This document shows, one piece after another, positions 21,401-36,000 of a stretch of DNA of 64,000 bases. Both the position numbers and the translations under genes were made by a program. Source of the DNA: Setoptus koraiensis. Its lineage: Eukaryota; Arthropoda. The DNA is taken from contig CM106586.1 in NCBI GenBank assembly GCA_048013815.1, positions 1,860,001 through 1,924,000 of the forward strand. The letters run 5' to 3'. The notes under the pieces were generated by a model. That model was not told the origin of the DNA. It worked only from the letters and a program-made list of their open reading frames with translations, and did not search any database. The first letter of the stretch is position 1; each line of letters begins with the position of its first letter.

Positions 21401-24400
21401 GCTGCTGCTTAGTGGGCCCAGTTGGTGTTCGTGCGCAAGATAAACTGTGCCAGAGGAGACTGCAAATATTCACTGGGGCATGTCGTGTTGATCAAGGTTT
21501 GTTTGTTTGCGCGCTAAGAAGATAGATATATGAGCTAGATCAGCACTAGATGAGAGTTGCAGATCACAGATTGAATGGAATCGCCGCTATATGACTACTG
21601 TGAGTGTGCCGTCATTGATTCTTTAGCGGATTCTCTAGGCTTGCTGCCTCTCTAGGGCCATGGACGGTGGCTTGAAAAAGAGGCACCCGAGAGGGATTTT
21701 TCTCGGCCAGAGGTGTAACGTGTGCCGAGCGTCTTATGCTGGCGTCTTGGGGCCTTAATTGAATATGTTTGTCAGCCTAAAGCTGGCACGGCTTTGCACA
21801 AGCTTAAGGGCCTCACTCTCTGTGCTCCCTGTTCGCACCCCCCCCCGGCCCCCCACGCCACCGAGGCCAAGATTGATGGGTATTTTATATATGAGTATCC
21901 AGATATAGAGATATACGTATGTATGAGAGGGGACAGAGAAAAGGGCACCCACAACAACCAACAGACTGTGCTGAACAGGGGCCAAAAGGGCAACAAGGCA
22001 ACGGGCAGATAGCGAAAATTAACTGCTTGCCCGCCGAGGCAATAATAGCACCGAGATGCTGGCTGGCTGGTTCAACATGGTGCTGGTGATCCCGCCGAGT
22101 TGCCAGGTATCTGGAGGCCCGTCGAATGCGCACGCTGGCACGAAGCGCTCCACCTCAAGGGTGAGAATTTAATAACAACTGGCTCTTGCGAGTAGTCTAT
22201 TCAGCCGAGCGGAAGGTCCCCGGAGCATCGATAGCCGGCCGAATCTGTTATATGTGCCAGTGGTGGTCGCAATGAGAACATGGAGCTGCAACCTGGCCAG
22301 CACCATCAGCGAACAGATGAGATGAGCAAGATAATATGCTAGTGCACATTGTGACGCTCGCAACAGCATATTACCTAATTTCAGTGAAAATTCTCACAAT
22401 TGCGTACCTCTTTCACACACACAATCGTATTTAAATCACCCGTCGGGCAAGACTCGAAATCGGAGACAAAAATAGCAATGGTTGCGCATCAATAATATAT
22501 AATGCATAATAATATCGACTTGGCACGCCTATGTGCACAAGTGAACAACAGCAACAGCGAAACATAAAGTTATGCAAATGGGGTTAAACAACAACGACAA
22601 CAACGCACAAGTCAATTAGTATGGCGGGCACGTAGCAAGCCTTCGAAGGCGCTACTTTGCTGTGTCTTCTTAGCGCAGCTTTTGGTTTATTCACGCAGAG
22701 CTAGATTGGGGGCCCATTTGATCGCTTAACTGCTACTTGTGTGCTAGTTTTCATTTAAAATTAAATCAAATCATTCCATTCCATTTTAAATGGTGCTGAA
22801 TGGGGGCGAGATTTTGTTGATCGGCGTGAACTGGGTGCGCCAACCAATCTTGCCCAACCTATTCTACAACTGATGGCTGGGCTAGATTGGGGCCCACTTA
22901 AAGTTGCATATGTCACAGGGGAAATGTTGCCGCTGGTGCTGATGATGATTTTGTTGATCTGAAAATCACAGTCGCACTCGAGTCGTCACGCCAGTCGTCA
23001 GGCGGCGGCCCATCACCGAGAGATCACCGATAGATCACTGAGAAGAGGGCGCAAAACTGGTGCTTTTAGTTGAGTTACGAGCACCATCTTTTTAAGCATT
23101 ATCCAAATTGTATCATGTTATATGAAGCGTGAGTTGTTCATTTTAGCACTCATGCCTACCGTGTTGTGCTATAGCCGATTGGTGCTGGCTATGATGTAAT
23201 AATGAGCAAATGACGACGGCGACGCTGACGAATTGCATGAAGAGAAACGCGTCGCACGTATAGTCAAAGTAGAGCGTCCACTGTAGAGTGGCAAAAGGCA
23301 AGGAGAGAGGCGCGAAAATGAAAAATAGGAGAAATCATCATGATTCATGACGCTTTAATGAGGAACACAATAGTTTTAACGCAACAACAGTGCAATGGGT
23401 ATTGTGTCACTGTCTATTGTGTGTGATCTATCACTCTATGACAGCAGCAAAACTATGACACAACGCGCAACAACAAATCTCATCATGTCCCGTCGCTGCT
23501 GTATCGTGTTGCTGGCAGCATTAGCACGACCAACTCTAACACCAACACCAACACTGCCCGTGCTAGCATTAAATTCAATTCCGGTAGTTGTGTGTGTGTG
23601 TGTGTGCGTGGCCATATTGAAACACACACACGCACGCACTGTGCGGAAAGGCACAGCAAGCAGAAGTGGGCCCAATGAGCCGTGATGCACTTCCGGCGAG
23701 TTCGAACCGTTTTCAGCGCCGGTTTAGAGCGATTTGAAAAAAGTGCCCATTGCGCGGCCGGTGTTAGTGGCTGGTGTTACTACACTGGCATGGTGTTATG
23801 TAACATTGCCAATATTACATGGGCCGACAACAACAACAACAACATCAGCAACAACAACAACGGCCACAACGACAGCAACAACACGACTAAATAGTGTTCA
23901 CGTGAGTCATGTAACAGCGCACAACAGTGACGTAACAGTGCTAGTCGCAATCTGCCCTTTCAATCACTGATTGTGTGCCCAATTAGGCGGCTGCTGGTAT
24001 GCTTATTGGCGCAATATCCACCATACATCTACCAATATGTATAATGTTTGCCGGTAATCGATCGATTATACCCATGACTGACCCGTTGCGGCCCAGATAC
24101 CTCCCGTGATTCATCTTGTGATGGTACCCGTTGAAAACTCGTTGCTTCATGGATATTCGTTGGGCTCATTCGGGGCCTCATCTGTAACCTACACACTGTA
24201 AGCCTTTGAGTTTTGTCGGTAGCTGTGAGATTTTTCTGCATGAGCGTTGCGCAAAAATCTCGCGCTCGCTCGTGCAAGCAGCGCATGCGAAACTCTGCTC
24301 ACCTATCACTGATAGGCCATCAGGCGGGCCTCAATTCGCCTATTAGCTATTATATTGCCACCAATCAAAATCCAAGGCCATCGATATCAATTATGTGCCG

Positions 24401-24825
24401 CTTGGTTGTCGTCGTCGCAACTTGCAAGGTGCGTGGCTTGGCTGTCACTCTTGGGATCAATTGGTTTCTCGTGGCGCCCATAAACTAACTTGCCGGGCTT
24501 ATAACTGCCGGGCCCCAGCAGCACATTGGATAAGTTTGCAAGCGACAACAGTTGTTCCATTAGCGACACAGTGACAGTCATAACTGCGTGCGGCGCGCTC
24601 ACTCGACTACACATTGCAGGCCAATCTCTATCTAATCTGTTGTCGTTGATAGCGGCATTAGTAGTGGCACTTGTAGTCACCATTTTTAATCTTGCCAATT
24701 TTCAAAGTCCGCCACCCCGAGCTGCACGCGCACACGCACACACACACACACGAGTTGCAGTTACAGTTAGCCATCAAGTTGCCAGTTGGCGAATTAGCGA
24801 GCCAGAGAGACAGAGATGAAGAGAT

Positions 24826-24828
<3 letters not shown>

Positions 24829-24857
<29 letters not shown>
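24829..24857. repeat. (GA)n microsatellite
   Basis: Uninterrupted GA dinucleotides, about 14 copies, in non-coding DNA. Confidence 0.9.
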
Positions 24858-24860
<3 letters not shown>

Positions 24861-27800
24861 GAGAGAAAAAAAAGATTTTGGCCCAAATTTGCAGTCACAG
24901 GCACAAATTGAAGCGGGGCCCCAAAGAACGAGGGCCCATACACAACAACTGGGCCCGAATAGTGTCATCTTAAACTAATAGATGCACGCACTGTGCAATC
25001 TCTGATGAGCAGGGGGCGCAAGCAGCGAGCGAGGCTGAAAGTGAAAAAGATTTCAATGGAATAACAGTGATATAAATGACACTAACTGTATAAAACTACC
25101 ATGGTAAATGTACCATATTGCGTCATAGTCTGTTTAGCCGGTGAAGTGAATGACACACACACGCACACACAACCAAGTTTGGCACAATCGCACACTTGTT
25201 TGCAAGTCGGCCAGTTGCGGGCCCTAATTGGAATCGGGGGCCGAGGGGGCGCCATGTGCCAGCAGGCACTAATAGCCCAATAGCCAACTGCCAGATATTA
25301 CAATCTGACAATCTCTTCTATCACTTTCATACAGCGAACGAGAGCAAATTGAAATAGACCATTACGCTGGCTGTTTGCAGTGAAAGTTTTTCAACTTTGT
25401 TCACTCTCGCTGTGCCGATCTATATCGATATCTGTCTGTGCGGATATAACTGTGTGCATCTAACTGTGCGGATATAACTGTGCGGATCTAACTGGATTGT
25501 TGGCAACTTTACTGGGCCATAAAAGAACACACATTCATACCGACAGACAGGGGGGCATGGATTTTTTGCTAATAAATTGTCAGTAATGGTTGTCAGTATC
25601 TACCAACAGCTGACAGTGTGTAGTATAGAGTATACACTGTAGAGGGCCATTCCGACAGGGGCCAAGCAGTGCTATTTACTGCATTCTTTCGTTCGTTCCA
25701 AACACCCCGCCACCAATGAAATAAAGTAAGAGGGGGCCAGAGAATAAATTGAGTCATGGTGATATCATGTTGAAACGACTGCCGCCGGCTAATAGCAATT
25801 GATACAACAACTCGATGCCGACACACACACACACACCGAATCGAGAATTGACAATCGCGCATCGAGCATCGAGAATTGAGAATGGAAAATTGAAAATTGA
25901 AAGGAAGCCAGTAGTTGTTGTTTCACATGTAAGGCGGCTTGCGTAATTTGTTTATACGAGCAACGAGCCCATTAAATAATGGACGCATTGCTCGCTCGTA
26001 TAAATAGCGCTGGCAACTGTGTAAAAGTAGTAAACACATTTTACATATTTCTGCTGGCGATATAGTGGCCAAAACAAAATTACCAATTCAGTTTGCGCTC
26101 CAACAACAGAAACGAAAACGCATCGAAAAGGAGGCATCGCGCAAGAAAAAAAAAGAGAGAAGAGAAAATAATCATAAATTGTCACCACACACTGCAAATG
26201 CTGCAAATGCATCTCTTTCGAGGCTGGCCCGCCAATGTTAAATAGGCTCCAGAGTCTAGACGCCAAATGGTCTGTGCCATTGCTTGCTCGCTGCACGACA
26301 ATGGCAAGGTCGTCCACTGGCTGTCCAGCGACAATTGTTTTGTGATTCATGGTGTCCCTTTTAGCCGCTTTTGGCCACTTTTCCACTCCCAACTTGGCCC
26401 CAACTCGGCCCCATTCGGGCGGCCAATTGGCCAATCTAGCAGAGTCGCTGTGCAGCGGGGCCCACACACAAACAAAACGACAACAATTTACAACAATTTC
26501 TCGCTGTCTAGTCTGCTCTAACTGGCCCCCTTTGACACTAGCACAAACAAACAAATTACCGTGCCAATATTGCAGCCGGCCATTGGCAAGCTGTCAGTTG
26601 CATATTGCCTGTCGCCCGTTGCAGACATTAATTTTGGGCCCAAGCGAAAATTATGGGGCCAAACAGGTGCCTCGAACGTCATGAAATGGTGACGAACCGC
26701 TAAATAATTCTGCTCGCTGGCTCACGTTATGTGCGATTGGATGCATTTGTTCTGAACGAATTGTTCAAGACAAAAATCACACGAATAAATAAATCACTGG
26801 CTTGCCATTAAACGATAATCGCACGAATCTCACAACGAATCTTGTCAGTTGCGGGCGACGATTATGTGAGTTGGAATATGATTCAAACGCCACACAGTTT
26901 GTCAGCTCACTCGCTGGCTTGTCATTTGAAATGCAAAACGATTCCTTCCAGCTTGGCCCATCGTTTTGAACATTTCGACACAGCTATCTGCCAGTTGGCC
27001 GCGAACTGGATTAGACTAACTTTGCTGACCGCGCGTTGTGGCCGTGTGTCAATGAGCAAATTAAACAGCAATTACATAGTAGAATGTCTTTTAGATTGGC
27101 ACACTTTGGCCGCCAGGATTGTTTGACAAGTCCGCTCGTCGCACTCACACTCTGCAAATTTGGCGCCCACTGATCGTGCACACAAGACTGACCAGTCGTG
27201 TATGGCAGTTTGTTTTTGCATTAATCGGGCGCGCAACGAGCGCCAATTCGCATAGGTGGTCACGTGGTGCGAGGCCGGTCTATTGTCGCTGGCGAGAGAA
27301 TTCGAGAGAAATCATACCCAAAGTGAGCTGACAAGAAAAATGATCCAACAAAAGAATGGGAACGCGAAAAGCGAACAAAGGCGCTGAAAAAGTCTGCCGG
27401 CGCTCTGCTGACCGCCACAGCGGCCTTATCTGCGACTCTCAGACTGAGAGGCCAAAGTAACTGGGTTCCGGATTATATTCACGAGAGATGTTGGCGCTGA
27501 ATTGTATAAATTTATCGAAGGTCGCTCCGATCGCGCGCCCCTGCGATGGCCTCGTTCTCGGGCAGAGGCCTCAAAGTTTGCAATATCCGCGCAAATAATG
27601 GCGCGCATAGCGGCCACACAGACAAGCGCATATTTTGTTTCGGCCAGCAATACCGTTGGCACGTATTCCAACTCACGCATTGGCACTGAAATGATTAGAC
27701 GTGTGTGTGTGTGTGTGTGTGCATAATTGTGTTATGTCCGAAAATGATGATGAATATGAATGCGGCCTCCATTATCAAGTCCATCATCGATCAATGATTT

Positions 27801-28803
27801 GCAGCCCACGATGATGGACCGACGAGAGAATGGGCGAGAGAGGGAGACGGAATGAGAATCTGACAAACATTGTGTGTTTGCCCATCGCGCTCATGATGAT
27901 ATTTGCATTTAGGAGCACAATTCAGGCAAGGGGCCCAAATCAGGAGACAGAGCAAAAGCGATGATTAGTTTCATTTAGTTGCAGCAAACGGTTTGATGAT
28001 CCAAGTTGGCGCAGCACGTGCAAAAACGCGCGCCGCCCCAATTGGAATTCTTTCGTCAGGGAAACAACTGGTATACAACTGGCAACTGAATAAAGCAGCA
28101 GCAGTCAATCAGCCTGCACAGTTTGTTGTAGTTGCCAATGCCAGTGTGAGCACTGTCTGACAAGGGATATTTGGGCATCGTGAGGCGCTTGTTATGTTAG
28201 CGAGGGAGCCAGCCAACAAAAACTTGTTGTTATTTGACGGGCCAAGTTACTCGTGGTGGTCGTTGGGGCCTCGTCGTTCGAATATCGGCCCCACACAGAG
28301 CAATTGAGTGAGAGAGCAAATCCAATTTGAAATTATTCCTTTATTACCATAATCTCGTTATAATCATTTAGTGCGCTGACTTGTCATCTCTCAGCTGACG
28401 GTATCTAGTGGCGTTATCTTTATTATTATTATTATTGGGCTGCTTTGCTCGTGCTTGATGGGGATGAGGGATCCCCCCGTCGTGAGCGCTGCGTCTTGTT
28501 TAGAGAAACAATTTTTATTAGCCGGTCCCTCGGCACCAGCAGCGGCACCAGTGAGGCTCCAGTGAGGCTCCAGTGGGCCAAATGAGACGCCACTAACTGG
28601 AGATTGGTTGTGCGTGTGTGCGCAAAGACAACTAAGGGCAGACAATTTGCATGAGAATGAGAAGTGCGGCCGATGATGAGTCACCCCATTTCGGCTCGTC
28701 CACCAGCGATGCGCTGCCGGGCCCCAAAACACTCTGATGATCAGAGTGTGATGAGATGCAAGCGAGTGTGTATGTCAAGATGGCACGTTCTTTGCACACC
28801 CAC

Positions 28804-28828
28804 ACATCATCATCATCATCATCATCAT
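28804..28828. repeat. (ATC)n microsatellite
   Basis: Eight tandem ATC/CAT trinucleotides in non-coding DNA. Confidence 0.9.
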
Positions 28829-28890
28829 ATAAAACTTGTGTGTCAGTGAAGAATAATGCAATTGTTATGTAATATTATGCAACAGTATGG

Positions 28891-28940
28891 GGGGCCAAAT
28901 GGGGCCAAATAAAGCCAAATGGAGCCAAATGGAGCCAAAT
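28891..28940. repeat. 10-bp minisatellite GGGGCCAAAT, 5 copies
   Basis: Five consecutive 10-base units drift from GGGGCCAAAT to GGAGCCAAAT. The GGGCC core is related to the GGGCCC word that is over-represented across this block. Confidence 0.85.
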
Positions 28941-31852
28941 GAGTGAGTGCCGGCGAACAACAGCAACAAAGAATTCAACGAGGGCCCGTCGTCGACCGCA
29001 TCTCGCATCGCAATGAGACGCCAGCCAATGGGCACACAATCAATCAAACAATGTCTCGCTGCCCCAACGGCCACTAAATGAAATAATATGGCGAGGTGCT
29101 CTTTTCTTGATTGGCTCGCTTATATCGCATGTCAAGCAATATCGCACACATACAAACACAAATGCATCGATGATATCATCGCCATGGCCACACAAACAGT
29201 GTGCGCCTAACGAGAGTGTTTGCAATATTGAGCTATCTCAATCGGTGCATTTTATATAGTTTAGATGAGTGTTTTTGCTGTGATCCGATCAGATCTTGAT
29301 AATAATAATATTGAGTTGATAGAGTCAATCAGATAGAGCCAGTTTCAGTGGCCAGCAGCGAGATTGCAGTCACGACTTTGGCTGCTGCTGCGTTTGCTCA
29401 AGCGATTTGGGGCCAGTTCCAGCGAGCCAGTTGTGTTGTGTCGCTGGCTCTGGCTCTGACCGGACTTGTTTGGGGGCACCTTTCTTTTGCACGCGTCAAC
29501 ATGGCAAAACACAACACAACACATTAAGTGTAATGGTAGAGAACGGGCACCAAGTGAACCAAATGAAGCGATTAATTCTAATATAAACAAGAGATTCTTC
29601 TCTCTCCATTGTGTAGATTGTTGGCGCTACTTAGCACGTCGCACGTTGGCTGCCGGTCATTGGTTGAATCAGTTGAATCAATGCACCAACCAATCGACAG
29701 CCACTGATTATTGTTGATGCCAACAACGCCAACAACGCCAACGATTGCCACTGTTCTCCAAATTCTCTCGCTATTGGCAAAATATATACAAACAGAAGTA
29801 TACAACAGAACAACTACCGATGGGGCCCATATCTGGTGTTAATATCTGACGACAATGCAAACCGCTTGTCACACACACTCACAAGATGGCCGACTTGTCA
29901 ATCACTCGCACACGTTCTGCTGGCTATTATTGGCCAAGTAGCCCTAGATCGGCCACCGACAATTGCTGCTGCCACCGACAATTCTCGACGAGCCGACCGA
30001 ACCAATCGGGGAACCGACCGAACCAACCGAGGAGGCAACAGCAGCGGCTTTGGGCCGAAAAGTTGCACTTGGACAAGTTTTGCTCGTTCAAGTCGGTGAG
30101 AATGAGCACTGGAGAGAACGCTGTGAAATGCAGTATCCGGATTCCGGAATTGATTCTCCGCCAGCGCCAAACAAGACTCAGCAATTCTCTGGTCTCGTTG
30201 AGCATTCGTCTCGAGAATCACACATCTGACATTGGGTTGGTGCGGTGTCCCGTTAAACCGACTTACCCAGTGGCCAGTTTCAGGCTTACACTGTCGCTTT
30301 GCATCAATTGCACTTCTTCGTTGTTAGGTTGGCTACAGTTGGTATAATGGCTAGGTGCATCGTGAGACAGAGCAAGTAACAATAGAGGCAGCGCCTGCCA
30401 AATTAGCATCACAGATCATGAGGGATAATTTGTGTTGATGTGTCATACTCATGTGCCCACTCGGGTGTCTAATTAATTGTGCTCCCATTCTGCCCGCTCC
30501 TATTGGGCTCACAGTGTAAGCCGGCAAGCGAGCCAATTGTTTGCATGTTAGTTAGTTACACTAATGACGGGGCCCCTTTTTCATTCATTGGCACACTTCT
30601 TGTTGTCTTAATTGTGAGCAACGCGCGAATAAAAAAGGGGCCCGCTCCAACAAGCGAGCGCCTGCCTGGCATCATGACGCCCCAGAGAGCGAATGAGCCT
30701 TGTTTTTTATGCTGGCTGTTAGCTAACTCGCCTTATCTGGTGAGAGTTTCCATTTAAAAGTGTCACCAGTCAGTTTAGCTGGATATGGCATTGTGCGCCA
30801 GCAGCCAGTGAAGCAAGCCGCTTGCATTGCATTGGTAATTGGATTAGACGTGTTGTTAAGCTTGAAAAACGTTATAACCGTTATACTTACGTTTTGTAAT
30901 AATAATAGAGGCGCCCGGTGTGCTCAATAGAGGGCCCACTTGGCTCTGTTCTGGCATTGTTTTAATGCAACCAGCGGATGCTGCTTTGGGCAATGGCTGC
31001 TCATTGGGGCGACAATTTGAGCCGACTTGAGAGAGAGGGAGCCCCCTTTGTATTGTTGTCACCAGCGCCAGCCAACAATGCAAAGCGCCCACAGTGACAA
31101 TGAGCCGCTAATGATTTTCGATGGATAAAATAGCTAAAATGTAGCTCTTTCTGCTCGGCTGTTGTTGTTGTTAGTTGTGCTTTCGATTTGCAGCGAGTGT
31201 CTACCAGAATCCAGTCATTAGACAGATAGTCTCTATAATCTGGCCATATCTAGCGCGCTCTCTCTCACTCTTTTCATATCACACTGGCAACACAAGCATG
31301 CTGCTGCCAGTCAAAACGAACAGTCATCGTAACCAGTTATACACATAGTTGGATTTAATTTGCATAAAGATAATTTGCACTTATTCCGAAATGCTCACTC
31401 TCGCTCGCTCACTCGCTCGCTGGCCATTTGTGAAACAATCACACAATAATGCTAGTTATCTGACTGTTACATTCGGACAGTATCCCATCAGATGGCATCA
31501 GTTGCACGAGCATGCATCGGATGCATCACACGACATGAGGCCCCGTTTCTCTATTTGGTCGTTGCTTTTAGTGCTGGTTGTTGGTTGTTGCCAGAGACAA
31601 TGATAATAGGCGATACAACAATTGAACGGTGCGCGTCAAATATTCAACAGCCAACTTTTACTTTGTTACAATGCTGCTAGTTTGAATGCGCCAAACAAGC
31701 GCATATGGGCCCCCAACGGGAATCCGTGGATCCGTTGGCCAACCAACCAACAAGTTGGCTACTGTATTCAGGTGGGCGAGGCGAGTAATTGGCTGGGCGA
31801 GCTACTACTTCAGAAAGCGACTACTTTACAGAGCGAGGCTGCACCAAAGCGA

Positions 31853-31920
31853 CCATAGCGACTACAGCGACTACAGCGACTACAGTGACTCTAGCGACTC
31901 TAGCGACTCTAGCGACAGCG
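31853..31920. repeat. 9-bp minisatellite (AGCGACTAC / AGCGACTCT)n
   Basis: Seven to eight units that shift from AGCGACTAC to AGCGACTCT part way. In one frame this reads as Asp-Tyr-Ser then Asp-Ser-Ser repeats, but no flanking coding evidence supports an exon. Confidence 0.85.
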
Positions 31921-32941
31921 GCGGCAAACCAAGTGCAAAGTGACATATGACAATGGGCTGTTAATTGAAGTGAGCTTGCCATTGCTCTCGGCTGGCATTC
32001 GATGATTATAATTGCCATCTAGCATTGTCACTGGCACCCTTATTACCGCTGCCAACATTGGCTGCTTATATAATAATATCATGCCAACAGCTGGTTTTGA
32101 TAGCAGCAGAACGTATCGCTAGCTAGATCATATTGTTGAGCCAGCTCAACATGCAATCAGCTAGCACCGGCGACACTGAAAATTGTTGCCGGATGTTGCC
32201 ATTTCTAAAAGAGAAATTTGTCTAACTATTGGGCTGCTTATTAACTGGCACTCATGAATTTGGTGATTAGTATGTGCAGTCTAGACTGGACTACTCCCGC
32301 AGCAACTTTCAACAATCAACTTTCAGTTAAAAATGCCAATCATCTGTGGGCCAACTAATTAATTAGCTACTACTGCTGCTGCTGCTGTTGCTTAGCGATA
32401 AGATTAGAGCGGCTTACATTGGGGCCAGTTCGCCATTGGGGCCACTCTCGACCTGACAGACACACTTTATCTCTCTTGTTGTTTGATAGTTCGTTGCTGC
32501 GGTGCAATTTGTTGGTTAACATACGAATCGTATGATACGACAGTCTCATTCACGTTGTCTGAAACAAGAACAATTTTAACTAACAGTCAGTTCGCCATTT
32601 AGTGCACAAATATTTTCTAGCGAGGCTACTTTTGCCACTACCGCTACTTACTTACTTGTTAGTTTGCGGTTGCACAAACTGCTGGTGCAACCGCAACCAA
32701 ATCATTGTTGTCTGTTATTATCTCTGGCGCATCAAAACAACAACTACTACTTACAGCTCGCTGAGGCCGGTTTCGGTGGGCGCGAATGATGCGCCACCCA
32801 AAAATAGCCTAGGCAAGAAAACAAAGCAAAACAACAATATGCAACAACCGCTCCGTTGAAACTGTAAACGATGTTTGTGTTGCGGGCAAACTTAGTTGGC
32901 CACACAAATCTCTAATGATACCTAACCTACGCCAGCCCAAC

Positions 32942-33035
32942 CGGCACAGTTAGCAGGCACCGTTAGTTGGCACCGTTAGCCGGCCCCGTTGGCTGGCCCC
33001 GTTAGCTGACACCGGATTCCGGTGTCAGCTAACGG
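32942..33035. repeat. 13-bp minisatellite ending in an 18-bp perfect palindrome
   Basis: Five units of about 13 bp (GGCACCGTTAGTT type) run from 32942. The last merges with an inverted repeat: CCGTTAGCTGACACCGGA at 32999-33016, one central T, then its exact complement at 33018-33035. The transcript of either strand would fold into an 18-bp hairpin with almost no loop, and the DNA could extrude a cruciform. Confidence 0.9.
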
Positions 33036-36000
33036 ATAGTGGTATCATACATTAACTGAAAACAGCCCGTCATAGATAAAGCCTGAGAGCGAGTGTGTCG
33101 TCTAACATTGTTGTTAGTTTGTAATCTGCTGCTCGTGCACTATGCGACTATCACAACAACCAAGTGTGTTGGTGTGCGACTTTTAACCTTGGAACCATCC
33201 GCTGCCATTAGGCTTGATAGCCGGTGGCAGAGAAGGGCCTTGAATAGATGGATTCGTTCTTGAGATAACAAGCGTGACTTTTATAACGCGCCCAACCAGC
33301 AAATGGTGACTATTTCCATATTGGCCATAGATAGATAAAGCCATAGATAAAGTTAGATTCGGCTAACTCTTCTAACTCGCTGTCTCACAGTATTGGCCAT
33401 ATCAGCAATCGTTGCGGCAACACATTCACAACGCAATCCGAAATCTCATTATTGAATGCGAAATTCAAAATTTGAAAGCTCTACACACAAAAGCAAGGCA
33501 GCCTGTGAACTTATAAAACAAGCTGCATCATTAGTGTGGCTGACAATGACGACCATCGTTGCTCGCCATAAAAACAACAAATCCACAGTCATTAGGGCTA
33601 CCACACTGTAAATTGTACCGAATCGCGAAGAAAAAACTCTTTGTTGTCAACAGTCGATAGATTGTTAATAATTCTTATCCCCAGGCAAATGCTGCCAGTG
33701 AGATTCGCACTGCGACAAGAATGACAACGCGCGAAAACGCGATTGAGAGCCAAAATGGCGTCGTATTTTTGTTCAATAAATTGTCGATCAATTAGCTGCA
33801 CTTGGAGCAACCACCAAACCAATATTTGGATCATATTTGCAAATGAATGATTTAGTTCAGTTGGCTGAGATTTACAATTTGTTTGTCGAGTTGTATCTGG
33901 TTGGTGCATCAGTTCACTATGAGAGTATATTCAAGTTGTCACAATGATGATAACGATGACACTTATTACTGTTTTCAATCAACAATTGTCAAAATGACCT
34001 GCAACGATGACAAGTGACCATTGTATACGATGGTAAATAAATGCACGCATCCGCATTACATAACATTGCCAATTTATTAATCTCTGTGGGTGTGTATTAA
34101 TGCAATAGCTGGCTAATAATGCTAATGATGTTGCTTGAAGGCTTGCTTCGGACGATGCACATTCTGACGCCTGGTAGTGGACATGACACTCAACACGATC
34201 GCAGTGCTTGTTTTGACATTTTTCCACCTATTCACAGACGGTCAAACGCTGCATTGTGCTGACCATTACGACAACAACAACAGTAAGAGTTTCAACTTGA
34301 ACAACAACTTGCACAAACGCCATCACAAACAAATCTCAGATACCTCAATAGGCGCCAAGCTGGCAAGCAGTCATGACTCACGAGTATCGTATAATCATAA
34401 TACTGTCGCTTGTCACTCAAACAGCTGACGGCCAACAGCTTGTGATAGAATGTGATCTGATTTACAGTGACATTTAGTTACTATTCACAACAGTGCGTCA
34501 CTATATCTTAGGCAAGCATCTATCATGACACCACCGATGGATCATCGGTAGCTTGGCTTGTGTTGCTTATGTGAGCCCATGTCACTTGTAATGTGTGGAT
34601 GTTATAATGTTAAAAAAAACAGAGCCTGTCTAAAAGGCAGCATTTTGTGAGATTACGCACAAGATAGATACACCTGTTCTCAACACTAGCCACTACAATC
34701 TAGACTAGATATATCAACACATGACACATGACGCAATGCACAAGTTGGCAGTTGTAATGGCAGTCACAGTTTGCACGCTGACTGTGTATGTATGTCAATT
34801 TTGTGTCAATGTCGTAAAATGATGTCGAGAAGGCGATATCATTTTAGGTGATAAATAAATTATCATCAGTACAAGCACACGGTCAAGTGTCAAGTGTGCC
34901 TACTGCTTGTGTCAAGTGCATTTCGCCTATTTCTTGGACAGGCTTCTCTCTCTCTCTCACTTTATCTTTCTTCTTTTTACCTTCTTCTTTTAGTTTTGTT
35001 CATCGCAAACTAAAAGAACAACAAACAAACGATTCTTGTGCGTCATAACTTCTCTGACTTGTTATTCTTCTTGTCGTTCTAGTTCAACTGAAATGCATGC
35101 GAAGCTTCTCTTGGGACGATCACCTCTTCGAATACGAACCGTGTTGCTGTCACTGTTGCTGTCGTTGTTGTTGTTGTTGCTGATGCTGTTGTTGGCATTG
35201 CAACCAGCGCAGTCTAGTCGCACTACAAGTGCACAACAATCTCAGATGGGAGCGCAAAGCCAGGTTAGATCTCACTTGAACTTATCTTATAGAAGCGGCC
35301 AGCCTATGAATTAGGTTGTTTCGCCTCAGGCGTGCCCGACACAACCGGTGATGGGGCGATCGCCACCATTGGCCTCTGTGTGTGTGTCTCTCTATCAGGA
35401 GGTCAGAATGCACGTTGCCAACAACATAAAATAGAATGGATGTAAACATATCCATTCCATTTATATGCTCAAGGCTATAGTGGCCATAGTGGCTGTGTAG
35501 TGGGCACTACACACTCAAGTTGCTGTTGCGCACGGCCCCAAAGTGAGCTCCCACAAGCTCGCCCAGAGGGCGCCTCTCGCCCTGCCCCTAATTCACTGGC
35601 TAACCAGCTTGTGCAACCAACTGGCACTCAATCCATCATCGGTGTTGCTAGTCATCGTGTGCTTGTGTCTATACTAATAACTGACCATAAGTGGAGCTTC
35701 CGACGAGTTGGCCGCCAACCGACACCATATGAATTGTTCAATGTTAACTACTAACTATACGTTGTTAATGTTCATTATGGGCAGTTGTTGTTGTTGGTGG
35801 TGGTGCTGTTGTTGTCTCAAGTGTTGTGTGTGTGTGTGTGTGTGTGCCTCGACCACTTATAACACCTGAATAGCGGGCTCATTTTGAGGCAGCGGCCACA
35901 GTGTTGTAAATGAGTGACCATAATAGTAGCAGGAGTAAATAACAGTGCAGATGCAGCCAGCCGATTGGTCAATTGGCAAGCTGACCAGCAAGTGAAACAG

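Noticed and set aside
25952-26554. 200-residue minus-strand ORF
   Set aside because: Odd composition (Cys/Phe/Val runs over CA repeats), overlapping ORFs on the other strand, no recognisable motif.
31686-31943. ORF with Asp-Tyr-Ser / Asp-Ser-Ser repeats
   Set aside because: The pattern is fully explained by the 9-bp minisatellite; the flanks are not protein-like.
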